From assembly GCA_031289145.1 (NCBI GenBank), contig JAITQA010000113.1:1-64000 (forward strand): a DNA stretch of 64,000 nt, given 5' to 3'. The notes under the pieces are model-generated. The model was not told the DNA's origin. It was given only the letters and a program-made list of their open reading frames with translations, and ran no database searches. Positions 1-7,995 of this stretch are shown one piece after another. A program made the position numbers and the translations under genes. The first letter of the stretch is position 1. Each line of letters begins with the position of its first letter. This stretch comes from Dysgonamonadaceae bacterium. GTDB lineage: Bacteria > Bacteroidota > Bacteroidia > Bacteroidales > Azobacteroidaceae.

Positions 1-473
1 GCCGCACCGCTCGGATTCCCGTCAGCAGTTACGGTCATACCGGCGACACGTCCCTGCAAAGCTTTTATCGGGTTGTTTTCAGCGGCAGACATCATGTCGG
101 AAACCTTTACTACCGCCACCGCGCCTGTCAAATCGGCTTTTTTCTGAGAGGTATAGCCGGTTACAACTATTTCTCCGAGCAGGGATACATCTTCCGACAA
201 TACAATATTAATATTGTCGCCGGATGTTACCGTTTTTTCCTGTGTTGCCATTCCAATCATAGAGAAAACCAGAATCGAAGGCGATTTTGTCAGCTCGATG
301 CTGAAATTTCCGCTAACATCTGAACTTACCCCGTTCGTTGTTCCTTTTTCAAGGATACTTACCCCGGGCAAACCGTCACCGTTTTCGGTAACAGTTCCGG
401 ACACCATGTTTGTCTGTGCAAACAGAAGCGAAGGAAGGAAGACCAGAAACAGGGTCGTTAAATTTCGCTTCAT
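1..473 (-). CDS. SusC/RagA-type TonB-dependent receptor, N-terminal part
   Basis: The reverse strand encodes the first 157 or so residues of a SusC-like outer-membrane transporter; the rest lies beyond the left edge. A Sec signal peptide ending FLPSLLFAQ is followed by a CarboxypepD-reg-like beta domain (VSGTVTENGDGLPGVSILEK), the linker LGEIVVTGYTSQKKADLTGA, and the start of the plug (NPIKALQGRVAGMTV). These blocks are diagnostic of the SusC family, which imports oligosaccharides together with a SusD lipoprotein. I chose the ATG at 473 because it begins directly at the signal peptide; an in-frame ATG at 503 would add ten residues. It is transcribed away from the next SusC/SusD pair, so it belongs to a separate locus to the left. 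The substrate cannot be told. Confidence 0.9.
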   Translation of the reverse strand, partial: MKRNLTTLFLVFLPSLLFAQTNMVSGTVTENGDGLPGVSILEKGTTNGVSSDVSGNFSIELTKSPSILVFSMIGMATQEKTVTSGDNINIVLSEDVSLLGEIVVTGYTSQKKADLTGAVAVVKVSDMMSAAENNPIKALQGRVAGMTVTADGNPSGA

Positions 474-543
474 CTTACATTTAAAAAATATGTTTCCTTT
501 CATCTGATATAAATATTACGTTGTTAATAAAGATATTTTTATG

Positions 544-551
544 CAAAGGTA
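544..551 (-). promoter_or_regulatory. Putative Bacteroidales -7 box for the leftward SusC
   Basis: On the reverse strand TACCTTTG fits the Bacteroidota -7 consensus TAnnTTTG and lies about 70 bp before the SusC start at 473. A T-rich run lies upstream but no clean TTTG at -33, so this is a moderate call. Confidence 0.45.
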
Positions 552-634
552 GCGGTAACAGGAAAGAGAGACTGTAAAAAATGATACAATTGTAAGTAAA
601 AATGGTGCATGTTTTTATATTCAACGACAATTAT

Positions 635-655
635 ACAGTAGTCTGAGGCTACTGT
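635..655. repeat. Short inverted repeat after the 48-codon ORF
   Basis: ACAGTAG and CTACTGT form 7-bp arms around a 7-nt centre. The repeat begins one base past the stop codon of the small leftward ORF (656-802), where a terminator would sit, but there is no strong U tract. Confidence 0.35.
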
Positions 656-802
656 TTAGCTATATTCACTTAACTCAAAATGATAGACGTATTCCGTGCC
701 GAAGAAAGTAAATCCTTGCTCGATAAAGTAATCAATCATTACAGTCGCCAATTCCTGATTGACGCTTTTGTAATCTGCCGCATCAGTGAGTGAAAGTCGC
801 AT
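656..802 (-). pseudogene. 48-codon orphan ORF, likely C-terminal gene remnant
   Basis: The reverse strand reads an uninterrupted 48-residue ORF with protein-like composition, including SVNQELATVMIDYF and EQGFTFFGTEYVYHFELSEY, then TAA. In-frame stops lie just upstream of the ATG at 802. I do not recognise a family. The sequence looks like the end of a larger protein rather than random translation, because it is rich in ordered hydrophobic/acidic patterns and ends immediately before a small inverted repeat. It lies in a 590-bp gap between two divergent SusC genes with no other convincing gene. It could also be a genuine small protein, but no clear ribosome-binding site was seen. Confidence 0.35.
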
Positions 803-958
803 TAATCCAAAAATTGCGCTTGTTTGTCGGGATTATACGGTCTTTTAAATTATACAACGGCGAATTTATAGCGCATTTGTTAAGGTTTGTTATAATTTTA
901 CATTTAGGCAATCTATACGATAATCACATAATATATTTATATTTTTTTTTGGATTTTT

Positions 959-990
959 TTTGGATAAATAGAAAAAATGTCTTATCTTCG
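959..990 (+). promoter_or_regulatory. Bacteroidales promoter for the SusC/SusD pair at 1097
   Basis: TTTG at 959-962 is separated by exactly 20 bp from TATCTTCG at 983-990, matching the Bacteroidota -33/-7 pattern (TTTG, 19-21 bp, TAnnTTTG) with one mismatch. Transcription would start near 997 and leave a leader of about 100 nt. The rest of 803-1096 is AT-rich with no convincing gene. Confidence 0.6.
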
Positions 991-1096
991 CCTACTATTT
1001 AAGATGTTTTAGACTATTTAGACGTGATGATTTTATATCACCGTATAATATAGGTCAACAAAAATATAACAAAAATTTCATAAGGTTCTAAAAAAT

Positions 1097-4000
1097 ATGT
1101 TGAATTTAAATCGAAAGTTAAAATTTATGAGAAATTTGATTCTTTTGTTTGCATGCTTTTTTATAAGCATGGGATTGATGGTCGCTCAGAATAAACAAGT
1201 TTCGGGAGCTGTGGTAGATGAAACCGGAGGACCTGTTGTTGGTGCGTCTGTGGTGGCCAAAGGGGCGAATGTGGGAGCAAACACCGGTGCGGATGGAAAA
1301 TTTTCCTTCTCGGTGCCGGTTTCTGTAAACACATTGATTGTGAAGTATATTGGTTATCTGGATGCAGAAATAGCAGCCGCAACGAATGTACAAGTAATCT
1401 TGAAAGAAAATGAGGCACTGCTCGATGAAGTCGTTATTACGGCAATGGGTATCAAACGGGATACCCGTGCTTTGGGTTATGCTATCAGTTCGGTAAAAGG
1501 CGAAGATATGATTAAAGCCGGCGTGACGGCCAATCCTTTGGCGTCTCTTTATGGAAAAGCGGCCGGCGTAGGCATTCAGGCTACGGCAGCCGGTCCGATG
1601 GGTGGTATGCGGATTAATATCCGGGGCGCACAAGGTTTAGAGTCCACTTCAGGTACCCGGCCATTGTTTGTGGTGGACGGCGTGCCGATGTACGACACGG
1701 AATCCAGTATGACATCCAGAGGTTATGACCCTTTGAACTCATTCGACTATGGATCGGCCGTAAATGACATCAACGTGGAAGATATTGAGTCGATGGAAAT
1801 ACTGAAAGGCGCTAAAGCATCCGTATTGTATGGAAGCGCCGGCGCAAACGGCGTAGTATTGATTACCACAAAATCCGGCCGGGGTACACGTGGTTTAGGC
1901 GTACAGATAGCCTACGGTCAGGAATGGGCTGTGCCTTATACCTTGATTGATTTCCAGAATGAATACGGTTCAGGTACGAACGAATATGCTTTCAGTGAAG
2001 ATGAAAACGGAAATCGGCGCACCGTAAGCAGCCGATTTAATTTCGGACCCAAATTCGATGGTTCCCCTATTACTTTTTTCGATGGGTCGAGAAGGAAATA
2101 CGAAGCCTATCCGAACAATTACTTGGATTTGTTCGATACCGGTACCTCGACCAATGTGACGGGAACTATTTCCGGCGGATACGATATGGGCAATATGCGC
2201 TTATCTTTAAGCCATTACGACTATTTAGGCCTCATGCCTAATCAGGAACAAAAAAAGAATTCGCTCAGCTTTAACGGACAGATGGAAGTATCCAAATTTG
2301 CTAAATTCGAATTTGTTCAGAATCTGGTTAGTAATACCGTTACCAACCGCCCTTCCAATTTGCAGCACTTGATTGCATTCGGCACATTCAACAGGGATTA
2401 TGATATCAAAGCGGCGATGAATTCCTATAAGGATGAGAAAGGGAATATGTATACTTTGGGACAGTTGGCAAGTATAGATGAAGCCGGTTGGGGGTGGCCG
2501 ACCGCTTTTACCGATTCCCGCGGTATCGGTTTTTTCAATTTACTCTGGAACACGAACGACAACCGACATGTCGATTCCCGCTTGCACTCCATTACTTCTG
2601 CCAAAGCGACTTTTCAGTTTTTACCCTACCTTTCTTTGATTGTCAATGGCGGTTTGGATTATTCCGATACGGATTATACCACAAAAGACAGGGCTTTCCG
2701 CCAAGACGAATCAACCGGAAAATATGAAGGCGGCCGTTTTAACTATTCCAGGGAAAGAACGAAAATTCAAAATTATGAAGCCAGCCTGAATTTTGACAAT
2801 ACCTATTTGGAGAAACTGAATGTGATTGCCAGAGTAGGGCCTGCGTATCGAAAAGTTGATTATACGAACGTTGGCGTAGGTACGATGGGCAATTTCAAAT
2901 TCCCCGACTACTGGTCTTTAAAAAACGGAGATTCCTGGCCCTCGGAATACGACTCGCGTATTGCTGATTACAGTAAAGAAGGAGAGGCCATCTATAGTGT
3001 ATGGGGACAAACGGAGTTTTCATGGGGCTATGAGTTTATCCTTGAACTTTCGGCAAGAAACGACTGGGCATCCACCCTGCCGAAGGCGAACCGCTCTTAT
3101 TTTTATCCGGGCGCTGCTTTTATCTGGAATTTTACCGAAACATTTGAAATTCCCCAACTCAGCTTTGGTAAATTGCGGTTGAACTGGGCGGATGTGGGTC
3201 GTCCGGCGAACCGCTATTATGCCTTGAGGACTTATACCATGGATGCCTTGCCTGCTCCGAATACGAATATCAACGATGTTACCGGCCCTTCCGATTTGTT
3301 TTCGGGAGACCTTAAACCGGAGAGAAGACGGGAGTTTGAGGCCGGATTCGACCTTCGTATGTTGAAAAACCGGATGGAAGTAAATTTCTCTTACTACAAC
3401 AGTACATTCTATAACCAGATCATGGGCGTACCTTTGTCGGCAGCAACCGGAGCGGAAAGAATCCGTATCAATGCCGGCGAGATCAATAACCAGGGGGTTG
3501 AACTGTTCTTAAAAGGCGTATTGATCAAAACAGATCCTTTCCAATGGGAATTATCTGCGACAGCCGCCAGACAATGGGATCAAATCAATAAATTGTATCC
3601 GGGAATTACTCAAATCAACGAAAATTCCGGAAACCTGATCCGGAGAAAAGAAGAAGGAAAAAGAATGAACCTGTTGTACATTCAAGATTACCTGAAAGAT
3701 GAAAAAGGAAACCGGATTGTCACGGATAACGGCTATTACCAATTATCGGACAATCCTGATGATGAAATTTGTGTCGGCAGTACCAATACGGATCTTTACG
3801 GTGGTTTAACTTCTAATTTCTACTTGCAGGGCAAATGGGGTATGTTGAACTTTATGGCCGGTTTAGATTATAAAATCGGCGGGAAAGTGCTTTCTTATTC
3901 AAATTTCTATTTAGTGGGAAACGGTTTGACGAATGAAACTTTACCCTACCGCGACACGGCTCACGGCGGTTTAACCTGGACGGAAACCTTATCCGACGGA

Positions 4001-4390
4001 ACGACCCGCGAACGGCACGATGGCGTGAAACTGCCGGGCGTAAAATCCGACGGATCGCCTAACGATATTATCATTTCCGCTTACGATTACTATTCTTCTT
4101 ATATCCATGATATGGGTACAGGCTGGCAACCCGACCTTATTAAAGAAAATAGCTATGTAAAATTCAGAGAAATGGCTTTGTCTTATACTTTTCCGAAACA
4201 GTTTTCAGAAAAACTGAAAATACAAAAGCTGACCATGGGTTTGACGGCCAGGAACTTGTTCTATATTTACAAAACCATTCCGAATATAGATGCAGAATCA
4301 ATGTTAGGTACCGGTAGCGACAGTTGGCGGGAAAATACAAATTATCCTTCCACCCGCAATTACGGTTTTCAGATTAATATCAGTTTTTAA
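1097..4390 (+). CDS. SusC/RagA-family TonB-dependent outer-membrane transporter
   Basis: This 1097-residue protein has the full SusC layout. A signal peptide ends near residue 31 (GLMVAQ), a carboxypeptidase-regulatory-like domain covers about 34-105, the connector LLDEVVITAMG precedes the plug (LASLYGKAAGVGI, then INIRGAQG and PLFVVDGVPM), and a long beta-barrel ends in aromatic F. It would import an oligomer across the outer membrane using TonB energy. The connector reads ITAMGIKRDTRALGYAISSV, which marks a SusC branch different from the VGYG type used by the other receptors in this window. A second start at 1127 would also give a good signal peptide. The SusD partner begins 23 bp downstream. 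No enzyme is attached, so the substrate is unknown. Confidence 0.93.
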   Translation: MLNLNRKLKFMRNLILLFACFFISMGLMVAQNKQVSGAVVDETGGPVVGASVVAKGANVGANTGADGKFSFSVPVSVNTLIVKYIGYLDAEIAAATNVQVILKENEALLDEVVITAMGIKRDTRALGYAISSVKGEDMIKAGVTANPLASLYGKAAGVGIQATAAGPMGGMRINIRGAQGLESTSGTRPLFVVDGVPMYDTESSMTSRGYDPLNSFDYGSAVNDINVEDIESMEILKGAKASVLYGSAGANGVVLITTKSGRGTRGLGVQIAYGQEWAVPYTLIDFQNEYGSGTNEYAFSEDENGNRRTVSSRFNFGPKFDGSPITFFDGSRRKYEAYPNNYLDLFDTGTSTNVTGTISGGYDMGNMRLSLSHYDYLGLMPNQEQKKNSLSFNGQMEVSKFAKFEFVQNLVSNTVTNRPSNLQHLIAFGTFNRDYDIKAAMNSYKDEKGNMYTLGQLASIDEAGWGWPTAFTDSRGIGFFNLLWNTNDNRHVDSRLHSITSAKATFQFLPYLSLIVNGGLDYSDTDYTTKDRAFRQDESTGKYEGGRFNYSRERTKIQNYEASLNFDNTYLEKLNVIARVGPAYRKVDYTNVGVGTMGNFKFPDYWSLKNGDSWPSEYDSRIADYSKEGEAIYSVWGQTEFSWGYEFILELSARNDWASTLPKANRSYFYPGAAFIWNFTETFEIPQLSFGKLRLNWADVGRPANRYYALRTYTMDALPAPNTNINDVTGPSDLFSGDLKPERRREFEAGFDLRMLKNRMEVNFSYYNSTFYNQIMGVPLSAATGAERIRINAGEINNQGVELFLKGVLIKTDPFQWELSATAARQWDQINKLYPGITQINENSGNLIRRKEEGKRMNLLYIQDYLKDEKGNRIVTDNGYYQLSDNPDDEICVGSTNTDLYGGLTSNFYLQGKWGMLNFMAGLDYKIGGKVLSYSNFYLVGNGLTNETLPYRDTAHGGLTWTETLSDGTTRERHDGVKLPGVKSDGSPNDIIISAYDYYSSYIHDMGTGWQPDLIKENSYVKFREMALSYTFPKQFSEKLKIQKLTMGLTARNLFYIYKTIPNIDAESMLGTGSDSWRENTNYPSTRNYGFQINISF

Positions 4391-4413
4391 TAAATTAAAA
4401 TGATTATATACAC

Positions 4414-6258
4414 ATGAAAAAGATATTTTATTTTTTATTGACAATTTCTTTTCTTCTGACGACAAACTCATGTAATGACGAGTTAGACCGTTTATGGAAT
4501 AATCCGAATATTTACGCGCCCGAACCGGAAGAAGTCGTTTCGGGATTGTTCACACACATGCAGAAAACCCGTTTCTGGCAAAGAGATTATGGCGAATGGT
4601 ACTGGCTGAATGATTTCGGTTCTTTTCTCGAACTTTCTCAACTCAGTTCAATGCAGCCTTACAGTGCAGCTTATATTGATCGTTGGGCTGATGACGAATA
4701 CGGAGATGTAGACCGTTATGTTTCTGCTTGCAATGGCAATACATACGGGCGATTTGGATGGTTCTACACCAATCTTACCAATTATGTGTTGATTCGCGAC
4801 GAGGTGGCCTCCCTGGAAGCGACCGAATACGATAATTCCGTAATTTATTTCCGGTTAGCTACCATACTAAAAGATGTGATTGCCTTGCAAACGGTGGATT
4901 TGTTTAACAGCATTCCTTATTTCGATGCTTTTAAAGGAAGCGAAGGAATATTTTTTGTGCCTTATGATGATCCGATGGAAATTTATAAATCCGTGATTGA
5001 GGAATATAAAAGTATTGCAACCGAACTGCCCGGCGTTTACGGTAAAATGTCCGATTTGGCTAAAACAACTTTTGCTACGCAGGACCTTTTCTTTAAAGGC
5101 GATATCAATAAATGGGTACAATACATCAATGCCGAAACATTGAAAGCGTCTGTAAGAATTTCCGGCGTTGCGGAAGATTTTGTGAAGCCTTATCTTGCCG
5201 AAGCCGTTAAAAATCTTCCGGGTGAAGACTTTACTTTTGCTTGCCCATACTTGAATGCCTGCCGAATCGGCACTTCCGGAAACGGCGGAATTATTCAACG
5301 CGGCTTATGGGAAAATTATTATATGATGGCTATCCCCGACGTGTTAATGACCCGGATGAATAGGGGAGATGATAGCTATGATATCAATACCGACGACCCT
5401 CGCCTGCCGGTTATTGCTATGGGCTTTACACCCGACGGAACTACCGACAGGGTAGAGTATTACGGTATATCCGGCGACTGGGAAAGAAACCGCTACCTGC
5501 GGATAACACTTCCTTCCGGAGGCGGTCGGAAATGGAATGTAACGCCACAGGACAACCCGGCTTATAACGTTTTATATCCGAGTTATTCAATGGATGTAAT
5601 GGTAAAAGCTTGTCCGTGGACTTTGTACAACCCGATCACCTATATTTTAAGTGAAACGCCGCTTTATATCAATTCTGTTGCGGAAAATGATCTCTTCCTG
5701 GCGGAAGTTGCGCTAAAAGGTTTGGCTTCTACCGGAAAAACGGCAAGTGCGCATATCAACGATGCGGTGAAACACTCTGTTGATTTCTGGTATATGATGA
5801 ATCATGTCCCGAATTATGCAGGAGATATGTCATCGGCTACGGCTGCCATTGTTACTCCCCCAAAACCGGACGCTTCGATTATCAATCGTTATGCGAATAC
5901 TGTTCAAAGTGAATTTGATGCCGCTTCAGGCGCTGAAGATAAATTGGAAATCCTGATGCAACAAAAATATATCCACATGAATTATTGGGGCGCTTACGAA
6001 TGTTTTGCTGAATTGCGGCGTACGAGACATCCTAAATTAGAGCCGATTACTTGTGTTGGTTCAAGTAGAACGCTGACAAATCAGACCATGATGTTGGAGC
6101 GTTATATACTGCCTCCTTCGGAAAGAACAACCAATTACGATGAATATATCAAAGTGGCGCCCGATGACCATTGGGATAAACCTATTTTCTGGGTGCCTCA
6201 GAACAAGATTACAGAAACGTACTTTTTACCCAAAGCCATAAAGAATCCGCTACCGTAA
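4414..6258 (+). CDS. SusD/RagB-family surface glycan-binding lipoprotein
   Basis: This 614-residue lipoprotein has a signal sequence with the acylated cysteine at residue 20 (TTNSC), followed by an alpha-helical SusD-like body. The segment FRLATILKDVIALQTVDLFN, then SIPYFDAF, matches the conserved first helical block of SusD_like-2 type proteins, and the late block LEILMQQKYIHMNYWGAYEC followed by FAELRRTRHP is the usual SusD C-terminal signature. It should form the lid over the SusC barrel encoded 23 bp upstream. It ends the operon: a 12-bp stem-loop follows, and then a leftward gene. The pair forms a transporter without co-encoded hydrolases. Confidence 0.9.
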   Translation: MKKIFYFLLTISFLLTTNSCNDELDRLWNNPNIYAPEPEEVVSGLFTHMQKTRFWQRDYGEWYWLNDFGSFLELSQLSSMQPYSAAYIDRWADDEYGDVDRYVSACNGNTYGRFGWFYTNLTNYVLIRDEVASLEATEYDNSVIYFRLATILKDVIALQTVDLFNSIPYFDAFKGSEGIFFVPYDDPMEIYKSVIEEYKSIATELPGVYGKMSDLAKTTFATQDLFFKGDINKWVQYINAETLKASVRISGVAEDFVKPYLAEAVKNLPGEDFTFACPYLNACRIGTSGNGGIIQRGLWENYYMMAIPDVLMTRMNRGDDSYDINTDDPRLPVIAMGFTPDGTTDRVEYYGISGDWERNRYLRITLPSGGGRKWNVTPQDNPAYNVLYPSYSMDVMVKACPWTLYNPITYILSETPLYINSVAENDLFLAEVALKGLASTGKTASAHINDAVKHSVDFWYMMNHVPNYAGDMSSATAAIVTPPKPDASIINRYANTVQSEFDAASGAEDKLEILMQQKYIHMNYWGAYECFAELRRTRHPKLEPITCVGSSRTLTNQTMMLERYILPPSERTTNYDEYIKVAPDDHWDKPIFWVPQNKITETYFLPKAIKNPLP

Positions 6259-6284
6259 TAGCAGATTGCTTGGGTCAGTAATTG

Positions 6285-6338
6285 TGAAACCCGCATGAAA
6301 AAGTAGTGCCGAAAAGCATGAACTTGATGCGGGTTTCA
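6285..6338. terminator. Bidirectional stem-loop between convergent genes
   Basis: TGAAACCCGCAT (6285-6296) and ATGCGGGTTTCA (6327-6338) are perfect 12-bp complements enclosing 30 nt. The structure lies between the convergent SusD (ends 6258) and ATPase (ends 6340) genes, which is the place for a shared terminator. There is no long U tract and the loop is unusually long. Confidence 0.55.
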
Positions 6339-6339
6339 T

Positions 6340-7527
6340 TCATAATTGAGAAGGAATTACACCACTCTGTCCGACTATTATAGCCAAATTATCAAAAAAA
6401 ATATCAATATCATTGTGAATTTCACTTGCCGTCATCACTGATGCAATTGTTGAACGATTAATTTTCAAATTTGCGCTATCTACATTTTTAATTTGTTCAA
6501 AAAGAGAATCCGGATTTTCAAAAAGCAATTTTTTACCATCAATGATAGAAAAAATCTGCGCTTTTACATTTTTTACAAATTCTTCGGAGTGAGTTGCCGT
6601 TAAGAATTGAATTTGTGTATGCTGCCGAATATAGTTAAGGATTTGTCGTTGCAGACTGACGTGAAGGTGAGCGTCCGGTTCGTCAAACAATACAGTTGTT
6701 GCACCTTTGTATCCGTACATAAATGCTAAAAGAGTAAGTATTTGGTGAAAACCACTTCCGCCTGAAATAATATCAAAAGTTTTTTTGTTTACCTTGTATT
6801 CCGACACGATTTCCGTACTAATACCCTTTTCGTATTGAGGCAATAACAGTTCAACATTAAACCATTCTTTGATTTTTTGTTTTATTTCTATCCAATCTTC
6901 GTCGTTTTTAATATTTACATGCTCTTGATTTTCATTCTCCCGGTCAATGACACGATAAAGCAAATTGCGCAACACAGAGCCGGGTTGTACTTTTCCTACA
7001 TTCTGCCGAACATTGCCATCATCCAGCCACTTTTCGTGAGGTTCCAAACCCGAAAAAGGAGGAACATAAACTATATGGGGAAAACTCGGCAAACTGTATT
7101 TTTCTTTAAAAAAGTTCCAATTGTCTTGTGGTATTGCAAATACAGATTGTGGCGATTGGTAGCGAATTAAAACACAAAAGTTATGTTCCGTTTTTTGCTC
7201 ATCATACCAATAGACATCAATTTCTATATAAATGTTTTTATTTGCTTTTTGTTTGTTTCCTAACATTGATATTTTATCTGTCCACAACAAATTAAATTCA
7301 GGAAGCGGTAGCGCCGTGAAATTCGGTAAAACTACTTGAATTCCTCTTTTACCATTTGTCTTTTTCGCAATGCTGAACTGGTCAACACAGTATTGCCAGA
7401 TAGCTAATGCTTGAAGTACCGTACTTTTTCCACTGTTGTTTGCGCCAACAATCAGGTCGAAATTATTGAATAAAAAGGTTTCTTCTTTTACCCTTTTGAA
7501 ATTTTTCAGAACCAATTTATGTATCAT
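6340..7527 (-). CDS. AAA-family (SMC/OLD-like) ATPase, possibly C-terminally truncated
   Basis: The 395-residue product has a complete ABC/SMC-type ATPase core. The P-loop GANNSGKST is at residues 28-36, the signature-like SGGSGFHQ at 255-262, Walker B VLFDEPDAHLH at about 279-289, and the switch histidine TATHSEEF near 313. Such AAA_15/AAA_21-like ATPases are common in phage-defence modules (OLD, Septu and abortive-infection types) and often carry or neighbour a nuclease. Here no TOPRIM or HNH domain is seen; the protein ends soon after the ATPase core (IIVGQSGVIPSQL), so it may have lost its C-terminal domain. The gene runs against the flanking PULs, and the tail of an apparent DNA methylase lies just upstream. 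Function as defence is inference. Confidence 0.8.
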   Translation of the reverse strand: MIHKLVLKNFKRVKEETFLFNNFDLIVGANNSGKSTVLQALAIWQYCVDQFSIAKKTNGKRGIQVVLPNFTALPLPEFNLLWTDKISMLGNKQKANKNIYIEIDVYWYDEQKTEHNFCVLIRYQSPQSVFAIPQDNWNFFKEKYSLPSFPHIVYVPPFSGLEPHEKWLDDGNVRQNVGKVQPGSVLRNLLYRVIDRENENQEHVNIKNDEDWIEIKQKIKEWFNVELLLPQYEKGISTEIVSEYKVNKKTFDIISGGSGFHQILTLLAFMYGYKGATTVLFDEPDAHLHVSLQRQILNYIRQHTQIQFLTATHSEEFVKNVKAQIFSIIDGKKLLFENPDSLFEQIKNVDSANLKINRSTIASVMTASEIHNDIDIFFDNLAIIVGQSGVIPSQL

Positions 7528-7569
7528 CTCAAACTAAAATTAAAGTTCGTAAATTTTTAATATACTGTT

Positions 7570-7698
7570 TTAATTCTCAATTATCTCTATTTCATCTTCT
7601 GTCAATCCATACAACGCATATACTATTTTATCGAACTCCTTACCCGTTGCAACAATCTGACTGGCAAAGGTATTGATTTTAATAGAATTTATATCACT
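7570..7698 (-). pseudogene. C-terminal remnant of an Eco57I/type IIG-like DNA methylase
   Basis: The reverse strand encodes about 42 residues ending KIVYALYGLTEDEIEIIEN and a stop, preceded by NTFASQIVATGKEFD. The pattern 'D-x-hydrophobic-V-Y-x-LYGLTE-x-EI-x-I-x-E' is the well-known extreme C terminus of Eco57I-type restriction-modification methylases and related type IIG enzymes. An in-frame stop at 7699-7701 cuts it off from anything upstream, and no methylase body is present. It lies 42 bp before the start of the leftward ATPase, so the two probably belonged to one former defence operon. The call rests on the motif alone. Confidence 0.6.
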
Positions 7699-7701
7699 TT
7701 A

Positions 7702-7877
7702 CCAAATATTTGCCCTCAAATTTCCTTATTAATAACCACATTTTCTATTATCAGTCCACGCAAACCTTATCTTGCCGGGACTTCGTCGTAACAAATGGAT
7801 TCTTTATAGTTGAAGTTTTTGAATTTTCGATAGGCATTGGTTTTTTTAAATAACCATTACTCGGAAATTAATGAAAT
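7702..7877. other. Intergenic stretch with no recognisable gene
   Basis: I see no coding region with recognisable homology. A 28-codon leftward ORF beginning MPIENSKTSTIKNPF is present but has no supporting evidence. The stretch is probably decayed sequence upstream of the former defence operon. Confidence 0.4.
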
Positions 7878-7962
7878 ATGTTGTTAAACATGTTTTATTT
7901 TTTGCTTTATTAAAACATAGTTCGTAAATTCGGCCACAAAAAACAGCACAGTATAGTACAGG
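7878..7962 (+). promoter_or_regulatory. Shared operator-promoter module, copy 1
   Basis: The near-palindrome ATGTTGTTAAACAT (7878-7891) is followed after 9 bp by TTTG (7901-7904), after 20 bp by TAAATTCG (7925-7932, a -7 box), and then by a leader containing CAGCACAGTA (7944-7953). Two further copies with the same spacing occur at 24479 and 37338. It should drive the GH127-to-SusD unit. The palindrome is centred about 55 bp upstream of the predicted start, an activator-like position. Confidence 0.7.
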
Positions 7963-7995
7963 ATAATTATGAAACATTTAATGCAAAAATAACAA

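Noticed and set aside
790..1002. 70-residue forward ORF before the first SusC
   Set aside because: Low-complexity, AT-driven sequence overlapping the predicted promoter and the reverse-strand 48-codon ORF.
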